This document shows positions 1 through 8,243 of a stretch of DNA of 64,000 nt, piece by piece. Each line of letters begins with the position of its first letter. The stretch's first letter is position 1. The translations under genes and the position numbers were made by a program. The notes under the pieces were generated by a model. It was not told where the DNA came from. It searched no databases and was given only the letters and a program-made list of their open reading frames with translations. Origin of the DNA: GCA-2733415 sp965178635 (GTDB lineage: Bacteria > Bacteroidota > Bacteroidia > Flavobacteriales > Flavobacteriaceae); assembly GCA_965178635.1 (NCBI GenBank), contig CBCXVT010000020.1:14510-78509 (forward strand). The letters are read 5' to 3'.

Positions 1-926
1 ATTGATGCACGACATGGTGTAGTAGAGCAAACCAAACGCCATACATTCATTGCGTCATTATTACAAATACCGCATATCATTGTCTGTATCAATAAAATGG
101 ATTTAGTAGATTTTTCAGAAGAGGTGTTTACTAAAATTGTAGCTGATTTTGAAGAAGTAGCCTCTAAAATGATGGTTAAAGATGTACGATTCATTCCAAT
201 GAGTGCCTTATTAGGCGATAATGTTGTGACACCGCTCTGAGAATATGAACTGGTACCAAGGGGCACCCATGTTACATACTTTAGAAACCATGCACATTAG
301 TAGTGATGTTAATAAAGTAGATGCGCGTTTTCCGGTACAAACGGTATTACGTCCACAAAATGACACACATAGAGACTATAGAGGCTATGCTGGACGATTA
401 GCTAGCGGAACATTACGTGTGGCAGATGAAGTAACTGTATTGCCGTCAGGGTTTACATCAAAAATAAAAACGATAGATACCTTTGATGAATCACTAAAAG
501 AAGCATTCGCACCTATGTCTGTTTCTGTAACTTTAGAGGATGATGTAGATGTGGGTAGAGGGGATATGATAGTGCGTTCAAACAATATACCAGACTGCAG
601 TCACAAGATATTGAGGTGATGTTATGTTGGTTGACATAATGCAGCCATCAAAACCAAGGACTAAATATACCAGTCAAGCATACCTCTAATGATCAAAAAG
701 CAATGATTAAAGAGCTAGTGTTATACGTAATAGATATCAATACATCTCAGTAGACGTGTACTGCTAGGTGATGCTACTTTAGAAATGAATGACTATTGCT
801 AAAGTAAAAATTAGAACAACTAAACCACTGCTGGTAGATTCTTACAGAGAGAATAGAGCTACAGGTAGTATTATTTTAGTTGATGACGCTACTAATGAAA
901 CAGTGGCAGCTGGAATGATTGTGTAA
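1..926 (+). pseudogene. cysN: Decayed sulfate adenylyltransferase subunit 1 (CysN), 5' end outside window
   Basis: CysN is the GTPase subunit of ATP sulfurylase, which makes adenosine 5'-phosphosulfate from sulfate. The opening frame reads IDARHGVVEQTKRH and then VCINKMDLVDF, the NKxD GTPase motif, typical of CysN. A stop near 238 interrupts it. A second stretch (245-619) carries the beta-barrel domain (SGTLRVADEVTVLPSG). After about 620 the frame is lost several times, and a last recognisable piece, ending AAGMIV, stops at 926. The multiple stops and shifts indicate a pseudogene rather than one sequencing error. The gene begins before the window, so upstream partners such as cysD or cysC cannot be seen. 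It matters because a PAPS-dependent sulfotransferase lies at 15606. Confidence 0.85.
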
Positions 927-942
927 AATGATGCCTCCTATC

Positions 943-1218
943 GTCATATCGACGTCAGGAGATATCTTATCGAGTTGATTTAAACAGGATTCTGGTGATT
1001 TCGACTTTAGGAGAAATCACATCTGAGTAAGTGTATTTGAGTGGTTTCTTGTGATATTCATTATGTGATTTCTCACTCCACTTTGTTTCGTTTCGAAATG
1101 ACACCGTGTATTATTTTGTGTATAACCATTTACGAATTTGTCAATTCGACGATAGGAGAAATCTCATCCAGTTCGATAAAGAGGTTCCTTGTCATTTCGA
1201 CGTTAGGAGAAATCTCAC
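943..1218 (+). repeat. Cluster of dispersed short repeats, upstream half
   Basis: This gene-free stretch between the cysN remnant and the GIY-YIG gene holds about five copies of one short element. Its left part is GTCATTTCGAC, its right part AGGAGAAATCTCA, joined by three variable bases. Copies lie near 943, 993, 1140 and 1191 on the plus strand, with a looser inverted version at 1065-1101. The similar repeats at 1583-1786 flank the GIY-YIG gene on its other side. An ORF at 1041-1256 runs through the repeats and is not taken as a gene. Confidence 0.8.
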
Positions 1219-1265
1219 AAGATGCTAAAGTTGCTATAACTATACAAAAGGATTAACTATTAACT

Positions 1266-1565
1266 ATGTCAAACAGGTATTTTACTTATATCGTTACAAA
1301 TAAATCCCGAACTACACTTTATATTGGAGTAACTAATAATATTCAAAGACGATTATCAGAGCATTATCCTGATAGTCAAAACGCTAAAAGTTCTTTTGTA
1401 AGTAAATACAATTGTTATGACTTCCCGTATTACGAGACATTTGAATGTGTTAATACAGCCATTCTTAGAGAAAAAACACTTAAATACTGGAGCCGAGAAA
1501 AGAAAAATCAGCTAATTAGATTGTTCAATCCTAGCTGGGAGAGTTTGAATAACCAAATATTCTAA
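1266..1565 (+). CDS. Small GIY-YIG nuclease family protein
   Basis: This is a 99-residue single-domain protein of the GIY-YIG superfamily (UPF0213/UvrC-N-like). The sequence shows YFTYIVTNK for the first motif strand and TTLYIGVTNNIQRRLSEH for the second, with the expected Tyr, Gly, Arg and the downstream conserved Glu in AILREKTLKYW. The length fits a minimal nuclease domain without a DNA-binding partner. The family hydrolyses DNA, but the role of these small flavobacterial members is unknown. The gene has the same short repeat on both sides, which suggests that gene and repeats spread together or that the repeats are target or end sequences; this is inference. Confidence 0.85.
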   Translation: MSNRYFTYIVTNKSRTTLYIGVTNNIQRRLSEHYPDSQNAKSSFVSKYNCYDFPYYETFECVNTAILREKTLKYWSREKKNQLIRLFNPSWESLNNQIF

Positions 1566-1582
1566 CAGATATATTACTCAAC

Positions 1583-1786
1583 GTCATGTCGACGTCAGGA
1601 GAAACTTCATTCTTGTTGCTTTGTCCATTCGTCTTGTCATTTCGACTTTAGGAGAAATCTCATATTCTTGTTTTCATACAACCTTGTCAGTTCGACTTCA
1701 GGAGAAATCTCATTCACTTTGTAACATTGTCATTGGTTCCATTGTCATTGGTTCCATTGTCATGTCGACGGTATGAGACAGCTCAT
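1583..1786 (+). repeat. Cluster of dispersed short repeats, downstream half
   Basis: Four more copies of the GTCATTTCGAC / AGGAGAAATCTC element lie near 1583, 1635, 1685 and 1759 in the same direction as those upstream of the GIY-YIG gene. Between 1715 and 1762 a 15-bp unit (CATTGTCATTGGTTC) is also repeated in tandem. The cluster overwrites the 3' end of the minus-strand gene at 1710-2306, so insertion or expansion of the repeats probably truncated it. Confidence 0.8.
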
Positions 1787-2306
1787 TCACATGTTTATAG
1801 GGGGGGCTTGCCCCGTAAATGTTAATAGAAGTCCGCATCCATAAGCTTAACGTAATTTCGGTTATCATTCCAACAGTGGTAGTGTTTAGCGTATAGTCAG
1901 CCAATAGTACCGTACTCAAAGGGGCATTTGTATTGAAATCAAAGCCTTTTAATAGTGCTTTTCCTTCCAATGTTGCTAGTCCTATACTTACATTTCGTTG
2001 TCCCCTAACTGAGGTTTCATCGGTATTTTTAACCTTGCTTAATGTTTGCATTATTCTAGAGGACGTTCTGCCGTCTTTTGCGTCTGTAAGTAATGTCAAC
2101 ATCGCCTTTCGGAGCACTTTTCCCATTTTGGCACAATGCCCGAACTCTGCGCCATTCTCTCGAGTACGTGCATAGGCCGGATCTGTTGCCATACGTTGTT
2201 TACTAACGCCGCCCTTAGTACGCACCAAGTAACCATCTTTTGTTTTATAGAAGGTCAACCCGTCTAAGGTACCTTCTAACTTAATTAGGCTTCTTAATTT
2301 TGCCAT
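1710..2306 (-). pseudogene. Module copy 1: truncated paralogue of the ~250-residue MAK-family protein
   Basis: The first roughly 155 residues match the intact paralogues at 11445-12194 and 38119-38874: MAKL start, GTLDGLTFYK, GYLVRTKGGVS, RTRENGAEFGHC, then RGQRNVS. Homology ends soon after LLADYTLNTTT. The rest of the 198-residue frame (TMEPMTMEPMTM and similar) is translated repeat DNA. The intact copies are 249-251 residues, so this copy has lost its C-terminal third. I do not recognise a named domain; the family seems small, basic at the N-terminus and rich in beta strands. It is divergent from the small gene at 2845, as in the other two copies. Confidence 0.75.
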
Positions 2307-2460
2307 AATTTTTATGTGTTTTAATTAATATTGATGTGTTGTGTAGTTTTAAAAACACAATTAGAACTTCTGTATAGGCCTCTACAGAGCGTCTGATTTC
2401 AAATGTTTTTGCTGTCCTACAAGATAAAGCTAAGCACTTATAAGTTAGTGTGTTGTCAAA

Positions 2461-2514
2461 AGTGACCATCCTTGCCGATTTTGCCGAAAAGGGGAGTTTT
2501 TTCCGAATATGCCG
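2461..2514 (-). promoter_or_regulatory. CGG-rich box upstream of module copy 1
   Basis: On the minus strand, upstream of the MAK-family remnant, four CGG triplets occur (plus-strand CCG at 2475, 2484, 2503 and 2512), including CGGCAAAATCGGCAAGGATG followed by GTCAC. Copy 3 has the counterpart CGGTAGAAAACGGAATGGATG at 38031, and copy 2 a weaker one near 12565. Position and partial sequence match suggest an operator or promoter element; this is inference. Confidence 0.45.
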
Positions 2515-2566
2515 TTTTTGTATATTGAAGAATCATGTAATTTACCTATTACAGAAGAGGATATCC

Positions 2567-2610
2567 CGTAGATGCGTCGTAGATACCCCGTAGTTAAAGT
2601 GTAAACACCA
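2567..2610 (+). promoter_or_regulatory. Four 11-bp iterons, module copy 1
   Basis: CGTAGATGCGT, CGTAGATACCC and CGTAGTTAAAG follow each other without gaps, then TGTAAACACCA. The GTA triplet recurs at 2568, 2579, 2590 and 2601, exactly 11 bp apart, placing all copies on one face of the helix. The same layout occurs in copies 2 and 3. The rest of the gene-free stretch 2307-2844 holds only the CGG box and AT-rich DNA. A cooperative binding site, perhaps for the small protein encoded at 2845, is the simplest reading. Confidence 0.65.
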
Positions 2611-2844
2611 TTCTAAATAATACAAACTGCGCACTAGTGAAATCAATAAATACGAATTCAAATACATGGTAATCAGTTAGTTAGTCTTGTTTTTTTAAAT
2701 ATTTTGATAAATGAGTGTTGAAAACTGCTGTTTGAAAACGTTACGTTTACCATTCTAAAAGTGTAATTTGTAATAGCTTGTAAGCATAAGATTTGAAATC
2801 TAAGGGCTATACTTTACAAGCAGATTGTCAATAGTAAACACACA

Positions 2845-3042
2845 ATGCATAGAATTTGTATACATACAAAAGAAGTACAAATCATTACGGGTAAAAGTGA
2901 GCGAACAGCAAGGACTGTTATAAATGATATTAAAATTACTTATAACAAACAAAAGCATCAAGAAATCACTATTCGTGAGTTTTGTGACTATATGGATTTT
3001 CCATATGAAGAGGTGTATCAAATGATTAACCCTAAAAAATAA
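2845..3042 (+). CDS. Small predicted DNA-binding protein, module copy 1
   Basis: The 65-residue product has a helix-turn-helix-like segment at residues 9-35 (EVQIITGKSERTARTVINDI) and a conserved tail with ITIREFCDYMDF and EEVYQMI. It is clearly paralogous to the 68-residue product at 12879 and the 54-residue frame at 37759. The conserved positions across all three copies support it as a real gene. I do not know a characterised homologue. It is transcribed away from the MAK-family gene and sits 235 bp downstream of the 11-bp iterons. Binding those iterons as a regulator is inference. Confidence 0.7.
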   Translation: MHRICIHTKEVQIITGKSERTARTVINDIKITYNKQKHQEITIREFCDYMDFPYEEVYQMINPKK

Positions 3043-3235
3043 TAATAAACTCCTAAAACAAATGAACCAAATAGTTAAACACTCTTTGAACGTCTCTAAA
3101 GCCTAGGGCAACGACATAAAATGCCGATGAAACGTATAAGTGTTTTTAGCAGTGATATTGTTAAGGGAATGCACTTAAAAATAGCCCTTGGTTTACTATA
3201 TTAGCCACTCAATTTTATAAAGCATTCCAATAGTA

Positions 3236-4168
3236 ATGACGCCATTAGTGTCCATAATCATACCAACGTACAATCGTGCGCACCTAATATGTGAAACGCT
3301 AGATTCTATAATAGCACAAACCTATACCAATTGGGGGTGTATTGTGGTGGATGATGGCAGTATAGATGAGACTGCTATTGTAATGAATGCTTATATAAAT
3401 AAGGACAGTAGGTTTCAACTTCATAAACGACCTACTCATAAACCAAAAGGAGCTAATGCGTGTAGAAATATAGGTTTAGAGTATGCTACAGGTGATTATG
3501 TTGTTTTCTTTGATAGTGATGATTTAATGTCTCCAAACCATTTAGAGGTTAAGGTGAGTGCTATGCAAATTCATAATTGTGATTATGTGATTACAAAAAC
3601 GAAGTTTATTGATGATGTGAAAAAGGTAGCGGGTAATAACTATAGGTTTAATACTTATCCTTTAACTGCATTTAATTATGTCTCACAAGCTTTAAACTGG
3701 CTTACTTACGATGTTTGTATAAAAGCGAAGTTAGCAAAATCTATTCAGTTTAACGAGTTGTTACAATCAGGGCAGGAGTATAATTATTTTTCTAAATTAG
3801 TACATGTGTCGATAAACGCTCAATTTATTGATGAAATTGTTACATTAAGGCGGTATCATGAAACTTCAATACGAAGTAAACTAGATACATCATATAAAAA
3901 ACAAGAAAGTGCTTTTAGAGCCAAATGGTATACGTACTGTGACTTAATAACTATTGCAGATATAGAAACTAAGCGAAATCTACTAGCAAAGTGTGTGACT
4001 ATAGTTTATGATAGTAAACAAATATTAACACCTGATAAAATAAGGTTTTTAAAAGCAATATTTAAGGAATACAAATGGAAAGGAAGTTATTTTTTGTTAA
4101 TGTTGTTAAACAGAAAACTGTTTAATAGAGGGTATATTTTTTTTAAAAAATTAACAGTACAAAATTAA
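3236..4168 (+). CDS. Family 2 glycosyltransferase
   Basis: A 310-residue GT-A fold enzyme that should transfer a sugar from a nucleotide donor to a growing cell-surface glycan. The N-terminal domain shows SIIIPTYNRA at residues 6-15, VVDDGS at 37-42 and the metal-binding DSD at 93-95. The C-terminal third is variable and sets acceptor specificity. The N-terminal half is strikingly similar to the GT2 at 4555, suggesting local duplication. No membrane segment is obvious. It opens a short same-strand cluster and is followed by a gene remnant. Confidence 0.88.
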   Translation: MTPLVSIIIPTYNRAHLICETLDSIIAQTYTNWGCIVVDDGSIDETAIVMNAYINKDSRFQLHKRPTHKPKGANACRNIGLEYATGDYVVFFDSDDLMSPNHLEVKVSAMQIHNCDYVITKTKFIDDVKKVAGNNYRFNTYPLTAFNYVSQALNWLTYDVCIKAKLAKSIQFNELLQSGQEYNYFSKLVHVSINAQFIDEIVTLRRYHETSIRSKLDTSYKKQESAFRAKWYTYCDLITIADIETKRNLLAKCVTIVYDSKQILTPDKIRFLKAIFKEYKWKGSYFLLMLLNRKLFNRGYIFFKKLTVQN

Positions 4169-4223
4169 TATGTTTAAAATAACACATGCTTTTTAACGTT
4201 GAAAGGGATATGAGTTTTAATAA

Positions 4224-4544
4224 TTTAAAAAATATAAAGCTATAAATCAGCCTTATAATGAAAAACAATTTGTTGAGTTAGAGGAGATCGTTTTTTATTT
4301 AAAAGAGAATAATATTAAACCTATTTATGTATTTGCTCCAATTATGAAAAAGGATTATAAATCATTTAGAAGAATAAACGAATTTAAAAAACGTATGTTG
4401 AAACTTGGTATTTATTATGATTGTAATGAATTATTAAATTTAAATGACACCTTACATTTTTTTGATTCACATCATTTAAATCAAGATGGAGTAGAAATAT
4501 TTAATACAGAATTAATTAAAGTGTTAGATTCAATTAATTATTAG
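4224..4544 (+). pseudogene. 3' remnant of an SGNH/GDSL-like hydrolase
   Basis: An open frame without a start codon runs from just after stops at 4218-4223 to a stop at 4544. It encodes NNIKPIYVFAPIMKK and later the C-terminal block DSHHLNQDGVEIF, the D-x-x-H-type catalytic motif (DxxHLN) of SGNH-hydrolase-like proteins often linked to polysaccharide O-acyl modification. Only about 106 residues remain of a protein normally over 300. An internal ATG at 4344 would give 66 residues, but the homology extends upstream, so this is a 5'-truncated gene. Confidence 0.55.
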
Positions 4545-4554
4545 TTTTAATGAA

Positions 4555-5496
4555 ATGTCAGACAAGCCACTTATCTCTATAATCATCCCAACATATAACC
4601 GCGCGCATCTTATTGGTGAAACGTTGGATTCAGTTTTAGCACAAACTTATAGTAATTGGGAGTGTATTGTAGTTGATGATGGGAGTACTGATGATACTGC
4701 TGTAGTTGTTAATAGATATAAGGTTAATGATACCCGTTTTAAGTTTTATAACCGGCCTGATAACCGCCCCTCAGGTGGTAATGCAGCACGAAATTTTGGC
4801 TTTGAAAAAGCCAAAGGTATTTATGTACAGTGGTTTGATAGTGATGATATTATGTGTCCAGATTATTTAAGTGCTCGATTAACTGTATTTCAAGAACATC
4901 CAAAAAGCGATGTTGTATTTTGTGCGTTTACTTATTTTGATGATAGGGGTATGCAAAATAGAGTAACAAATGGCAATTTTAGTGGTGCTATTTTAGATGA
5001 TTTAATTGAGAAAAAAATCTCATTTAGTCCACTGTCTTATTTATTAAGAAAAGATATATTATTAAGCCTAAATTTTGATGAACACTTAAAGCGGGCACAA
5101 GATTTAGATTTCTTTTTTAAAGTTTTTACAAGTTCTAATTCTATAACGATTAAGCATGTGAAAAAAACGTTATTTAAAGTTAGAAAGCATAATAACGCTA
5201 TAAGTTCTAAACCCGAAAAATCAGGGGCTAAATTAAATTCTAGATTTATAGTAAATACACGTATATTAAGTTATTTTTATAGCACCAAGAATACCAGAGC
5301 TATTACTTTGTGTAAGCAACAATGCTTACTTGATTTAAAACGTTTGCTAAACAACCATAATTTTAGCTTAGTTGTACATAATATTATAACATTTAAATAT
5401 TTTACTGTAAAACAAAAGTTATATTTATTGTTTTGTGGGGGTAGTCAATTTATTTTTAAACGTGGTGCTCACCAATTTTCTAAACTAAAAGTTTAA
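4555..5496 (+). CDS. Family 2 glycosyltransferase
   Basis: A 313-residue GT2. SIIIPTYNRA starts at residue 8, VVDDGS at 39-44, and the DSD metal site follows GIYVQWF near 95-97. The first 100 residues resemble the enzyme at 3236 closely; the C-terminal halves differ, as expected for duplicated enzymes with different acceptors. It starts at ATG 4555, eleven bases after the upstream remnant, and is followed two bases later by the ORF at 5498, so the genes are probably co-transcribed. Confidence 0.88.
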   Translation: MSDKPLISIIIPTYNRAHLIGETLDSVLAQTYSNWECIVVDDGSTDDTAVVVNRYKVNDTRFKFYNRPDNRPSGGNAARNFGFEKAKGIYVQWFDSDDIMCPDYLSARLTVFQEHPKSDVVFCAFTYFDDRGMQNRVTNGNFSGAILDDLIEKKISFSPLSYLLRKDILLSLNFDEHLKRAQDLDFFFKVFTSSNSITIKHVKKTLFKVRKHNNAISSKPEKSGAKLNSRFIVNTRILSYFYSTKNTRAITLCKQQCLLDLKRLLNNHNFSLVVHNIITFKYFTVKQKLYLLFCGGSQFIFKRGAHQFSKLKV

Positions 5497-5497
5497 T

Positions 5498-5845
5498 ATG
5501 AAAACAGCATTTTCTGCATTTGTTTTTGGTGACTATGAGAAGTTTATTCCTTTCTATGTTTATTCTATTCATAAAAATTACCCGGATAGTGATATAATTA
5601 TTTTTTATCATTCAAATTTATCTTCACATTTAAAAGAGAGTTTGAAGGGTTATAACCAGTTAACTATTTATGAAAATTTTTATCAAGAATATAAATCGTT
5701 CAAAAACCTAAAATTAAGTTTTAAAGAGAAATTTTATTATGGATTGTTAATTTTATTAAGTGTTTATTATAAAAATAATAAGGGGTATTATACTTTGAGA
5801 AAACCAATTTCTAATTATTTTCAAAACTTATTACAATCTAAATAA
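5498..5845 (+). pseudogene. Probable truncated glycosyltransferase, N-terminal part only
   Basis: The first half of the 115-residue frame (TAFSAFVFGDYEKFIPFYVYS, split here only for description, followed by YPDSDIIIFYHS) resembles the start of a family of roughly 300-residue glycan-biosynthesis transferases that lie in such clusters. The expected DxD-containing middle is absent. The second half (GLLILLSVYYKN to the end) looks like an unrelated or displaced C-terminus. An internal deletion is the most likely history; an intact small protein cannot be excluded. It sits between GT genes with spacings of two and four bases. Confidence 0.4.
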
Positions 5846-5849
5846 ATTT

Positions 5850-6968
5850 ATGAGCTTAAGTAATACAATTAGAGTAGTACAGTTATTTGAAAGCTATCCG
5901 CTTTTTTACCAACCTTATATTCCGCCAGTTATAGCGGCCTTAGGTCAAGAACAAAGTCTAGAGCTTCGCATTAATGCTTTTAAAGGGACAGCAGATAATG
6001 GTGTTGAAATTTTACCGTCGTATTATAAACGAAAACTAAAAGAGAAGTTTTATGCGTTGAGGCATAACACTAAACTCAATTACGCCGAAATACAATATAT
6101 AAAACAAGGAGTCGATGTTGTGCATTTGCAACACTCATTTTTGTTTTCAAAAGTGAAAGGCTTATTGGCATTGCCAAATAATGAACGACCAAAAATAATA
6201 ATAACCCTTCGAGGTGGCGATACCTATGTTAAGCCTTGGTTATCTGAAAAATGGCAGGATTTTTATGCCAATTATGGCAATCTGGTTGATGGATTCATCA
6301 CCATGAGCCAACATCAAAAACAATACCTGAATGAAAAATGGGGGATAAACCCCAATAAAATTCATGTCATTCCAATTTCATGTGTCAACCCTCCTGAAAT
6401 ACAAGCTAAATACCCAAATTCCAATACAATTAAAATAGTATCAGCGTTTAGAATGTGTTGGGAAAAAAACATAAATGGAAATCTAAAAGTAATCAAGTAT
6501 CTAAAGGATAAAGGGATAAATGTACAGTACCATATCTATGGTAGTGGTCCCGATGCTGGGCAACTAATGTTTTTAATTGATAAGTACAAGCTCCAAAATA
6601 ACGTCACCTACCACGGTAAAGTTGAAAATACAAGATTAAAAAGTAAATTGCATAATTCTGACATCTATTTGCAATTAAGCCATTCGGAGTCTTTAGGGAT
6701 GAGCGTTATTGAAGCTCAAGCTTGTGGACTGCCAGCAATTGTATCAAATAGCGGAGGATTGCCTGAAGTGATTATAGATAAAGAAAGCGGCTATTGTGTA
6801 GGGACTCATGAAACAGAACGAGCTGCAGAATACATATATGAACTTTGGAAAAATAAAGAAACGTACAAAGTTTTTTCTGCTAAAGCCATTGAAAATAGCC
6901 AAGGCTTTTCTGTTGATGTTGAGGTAGATAAATTAACGGCACTTTATAAGAAAATCACACAATTGTAA
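5850..6968 (+). CDS. Family 4 glycosyltransferase
   Basis: A 372-residue GT-B enzyme. The donor-binding C-terminal domain shows VSAFRMCWEKN, YGSGPDAG and the E-x7-E region ESLGMSVIEAQACGLP, followed by SNSGGLPEVI, all standard for GT4 retaining transferases. The N-terminal domain contains DVVHLQHS. The start follows the previous frame by four bases, and its stop overlaps the next start by one base (TAATG), so 5850-8158 is translationally coupled. Confidence 0.88.
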   Translation: MSLSNTIRVVQLFESYPLFYQPYIPPVIAALGQEQSLELRINAFKGTADNGVEILPSYYKRKLKEKFYALRHNTKLNYAEIQYIKQGVDVVHLQHSFLFSKVKGLLALPNNERPKIIITLRGGDTYVKPWLSEKWQDFYANYGNLVDGFITMSQHQKQYLNEKWGINPNKIHVIPISCVNPPEIQAKYPNSNTIKIVSAFRMCWEKNINGNLKVIKYLKDKGINVQYHIYGSGPDAGQLMFLIDKYKLQNNVTYHGKVENTRLKSKLHNSDIYLQLSHSESLGMSVIEAQACGLPAIVSNSGGLPEVIIDKESGYCVGTHETERAAEYIYELWKNKETYKVFSAKAIENSQGFSVDVEVDKLTALYKKITQL

Positions 6969-8158
6969 TGATGCCAAAATCGTTAAAAATCATTATCTTC
7001 GACGGTAGTTTTAAAACCACACCGTTTATAAACCGCTTACTAGAGGGGCTAGTACATAACCAGCACAAAGTATATGTCTTAGGGTTTAATGAAGCGTTAA
7101 CTACAAAAATTGCCCAAGTGAACTACGTGCCACTTGGGAGCAATCAAAACAAATGGCGTTTAATAGTAACAACGCTTAAATTATATTGGACTAATAAAAA
7201 TAAAGCCAGTGTATGTCAAGCATTAGGTAACCTAATAAAAGGAAAACGAACTGACATACAGAAACAAAATGTGCAGTTTGCTATAAATAAAATTAAACCA
7301 GATGTTATACACGCGCAATGGACATCTGTATTACCTTGGCTTGAAGAAATTTTAGAAGCTCAAAAGATACCGGTAATCTTAAGTCAAAGAGGCTACCATT
7401 CCAATATACGGCCATTTGTAAATCAAGATAATTTCAATTATTTAAAACATTGGTACCCCAAAATAGCAGGATTTCATTCAGTGTCCAAAGCCATATCAAA
7501 AAAAGGAGATGATATTTATAAGGCTACAGATAAAAAAAATCATGTGGTTTATACCGGAATTGATTTTGAGAAGTTACCTTTTAATAAGTCATTACCAACC
7601 ACCAAAACATTAGAGGTCATTTCTGTAGGTCGCGCCCATTGGATTAAAGGCTATGATAATGCCTTACAATCTTGTCAACTATTAAAAGAGCAGGACATAG
7701 ACTTTAAGTACACCATTATTGGTGCAGCTGGAGATGAAGAGTTACAGTTTTTACGTCATGATTTGGGTTTAGAAAATCACGTGAATCTTATTGGGCGTTT
7801 ACCTCAAGAAGATGTGTTTAAGCGCATGCAAAACGCCAATGTACTAGTAGTATCTAGTATAGCTGAAGGCGTACCTAATGTGGTAGTGGAAGCTATGGCC
7901 TTGGGTGTGCCGGTAATCAGCACGGCGTGTGGAGGTGTGGAAGAACTGATTGAAAATAATACCAACGGCTGGTTAGTACCAACCAGAAACCCAAAAGCAC
8001 TTGCTGAGGCACTTATAAAATTCAATCAATTACCAAAGTCTACTATAGAAAATATTAGAATTTCAGCACACAAAAAAGTAGAAGCACAACATTCAGAAAC
8101 AAAAATGATAGCAGATATGGAAGCTCTATACAAAACTGTTATAAAAGCCAAAAGTTAG
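6968..8158 (+). CDS. Family 4 glycosyltransferase
   Basis: A 396-residue GT-B enzyme with DVIHAQWTSVLPWL in the N-terminal domain, SVGRAHWIKGYDNAL and IIGAAGDEEL in the donor domain and EGVPNVVVEAMALGVPVIS as the E-x7-E motif. The start overlaps the upstream stop by one base. The second codon pair is also ATG, so starting at 6971 is equally possible. The gene ends just before the long tandem array, making it the last gene of this cluster. Confidence 0.88.
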   Translation: MMPKSLKIIIFDGSFKTTPFINRLLEGLVHNQHKVYVLGFNEALTTKIAQVNYVPLGSNQNKWRLIVTTLKLYWTNKNKASVCQALGNLIKGKRTDIQKQNVQFAINKIKPDVIHAQWTSVLPWLEEILEAQKIPVILSQRGYHSNIRPFVNQDNFNYLKHWYPKIAGFHSVSKAISKKGDDIYKATDKKNHVVYTGIDFEKLPFNKSLPTTKTLEVISVGRAHWIKGYDNALQSCQLLKEQDIDFKYTIIGAAGDEELQFLRHDLGLENHVNLIGRLPQEDVFKRMQNANVLVVSSIAEGVPNVVVEAMALGVPVISTACGGVEELIENNTNGWLVPTRNPKALAEALIKFNQLPKSTIENIRISAHKKVEAQHSETKMIADMEALYKTVIKAKS

Positions 8159-8243
8159 TTTATACCATCATTGCGAGTGTAGTGTAACGAAACGTTGCAA
8201 TCTCTTTTTAATTATCAACACCTCTGGAACAACAATAACAACT

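Noticed and set aside
1041..1256. 71-residue plus-strand ORF as a gene
   Set aside because: It is translated from copies of the short dispersed repeat.
2567..2610. LytTR-type response regulator sites
   Set aside because: LytTR sites are two imperfect 9-bp repeats separated by 12-13 bp; here units are contiguous with an 11-bp period and three to four copies.
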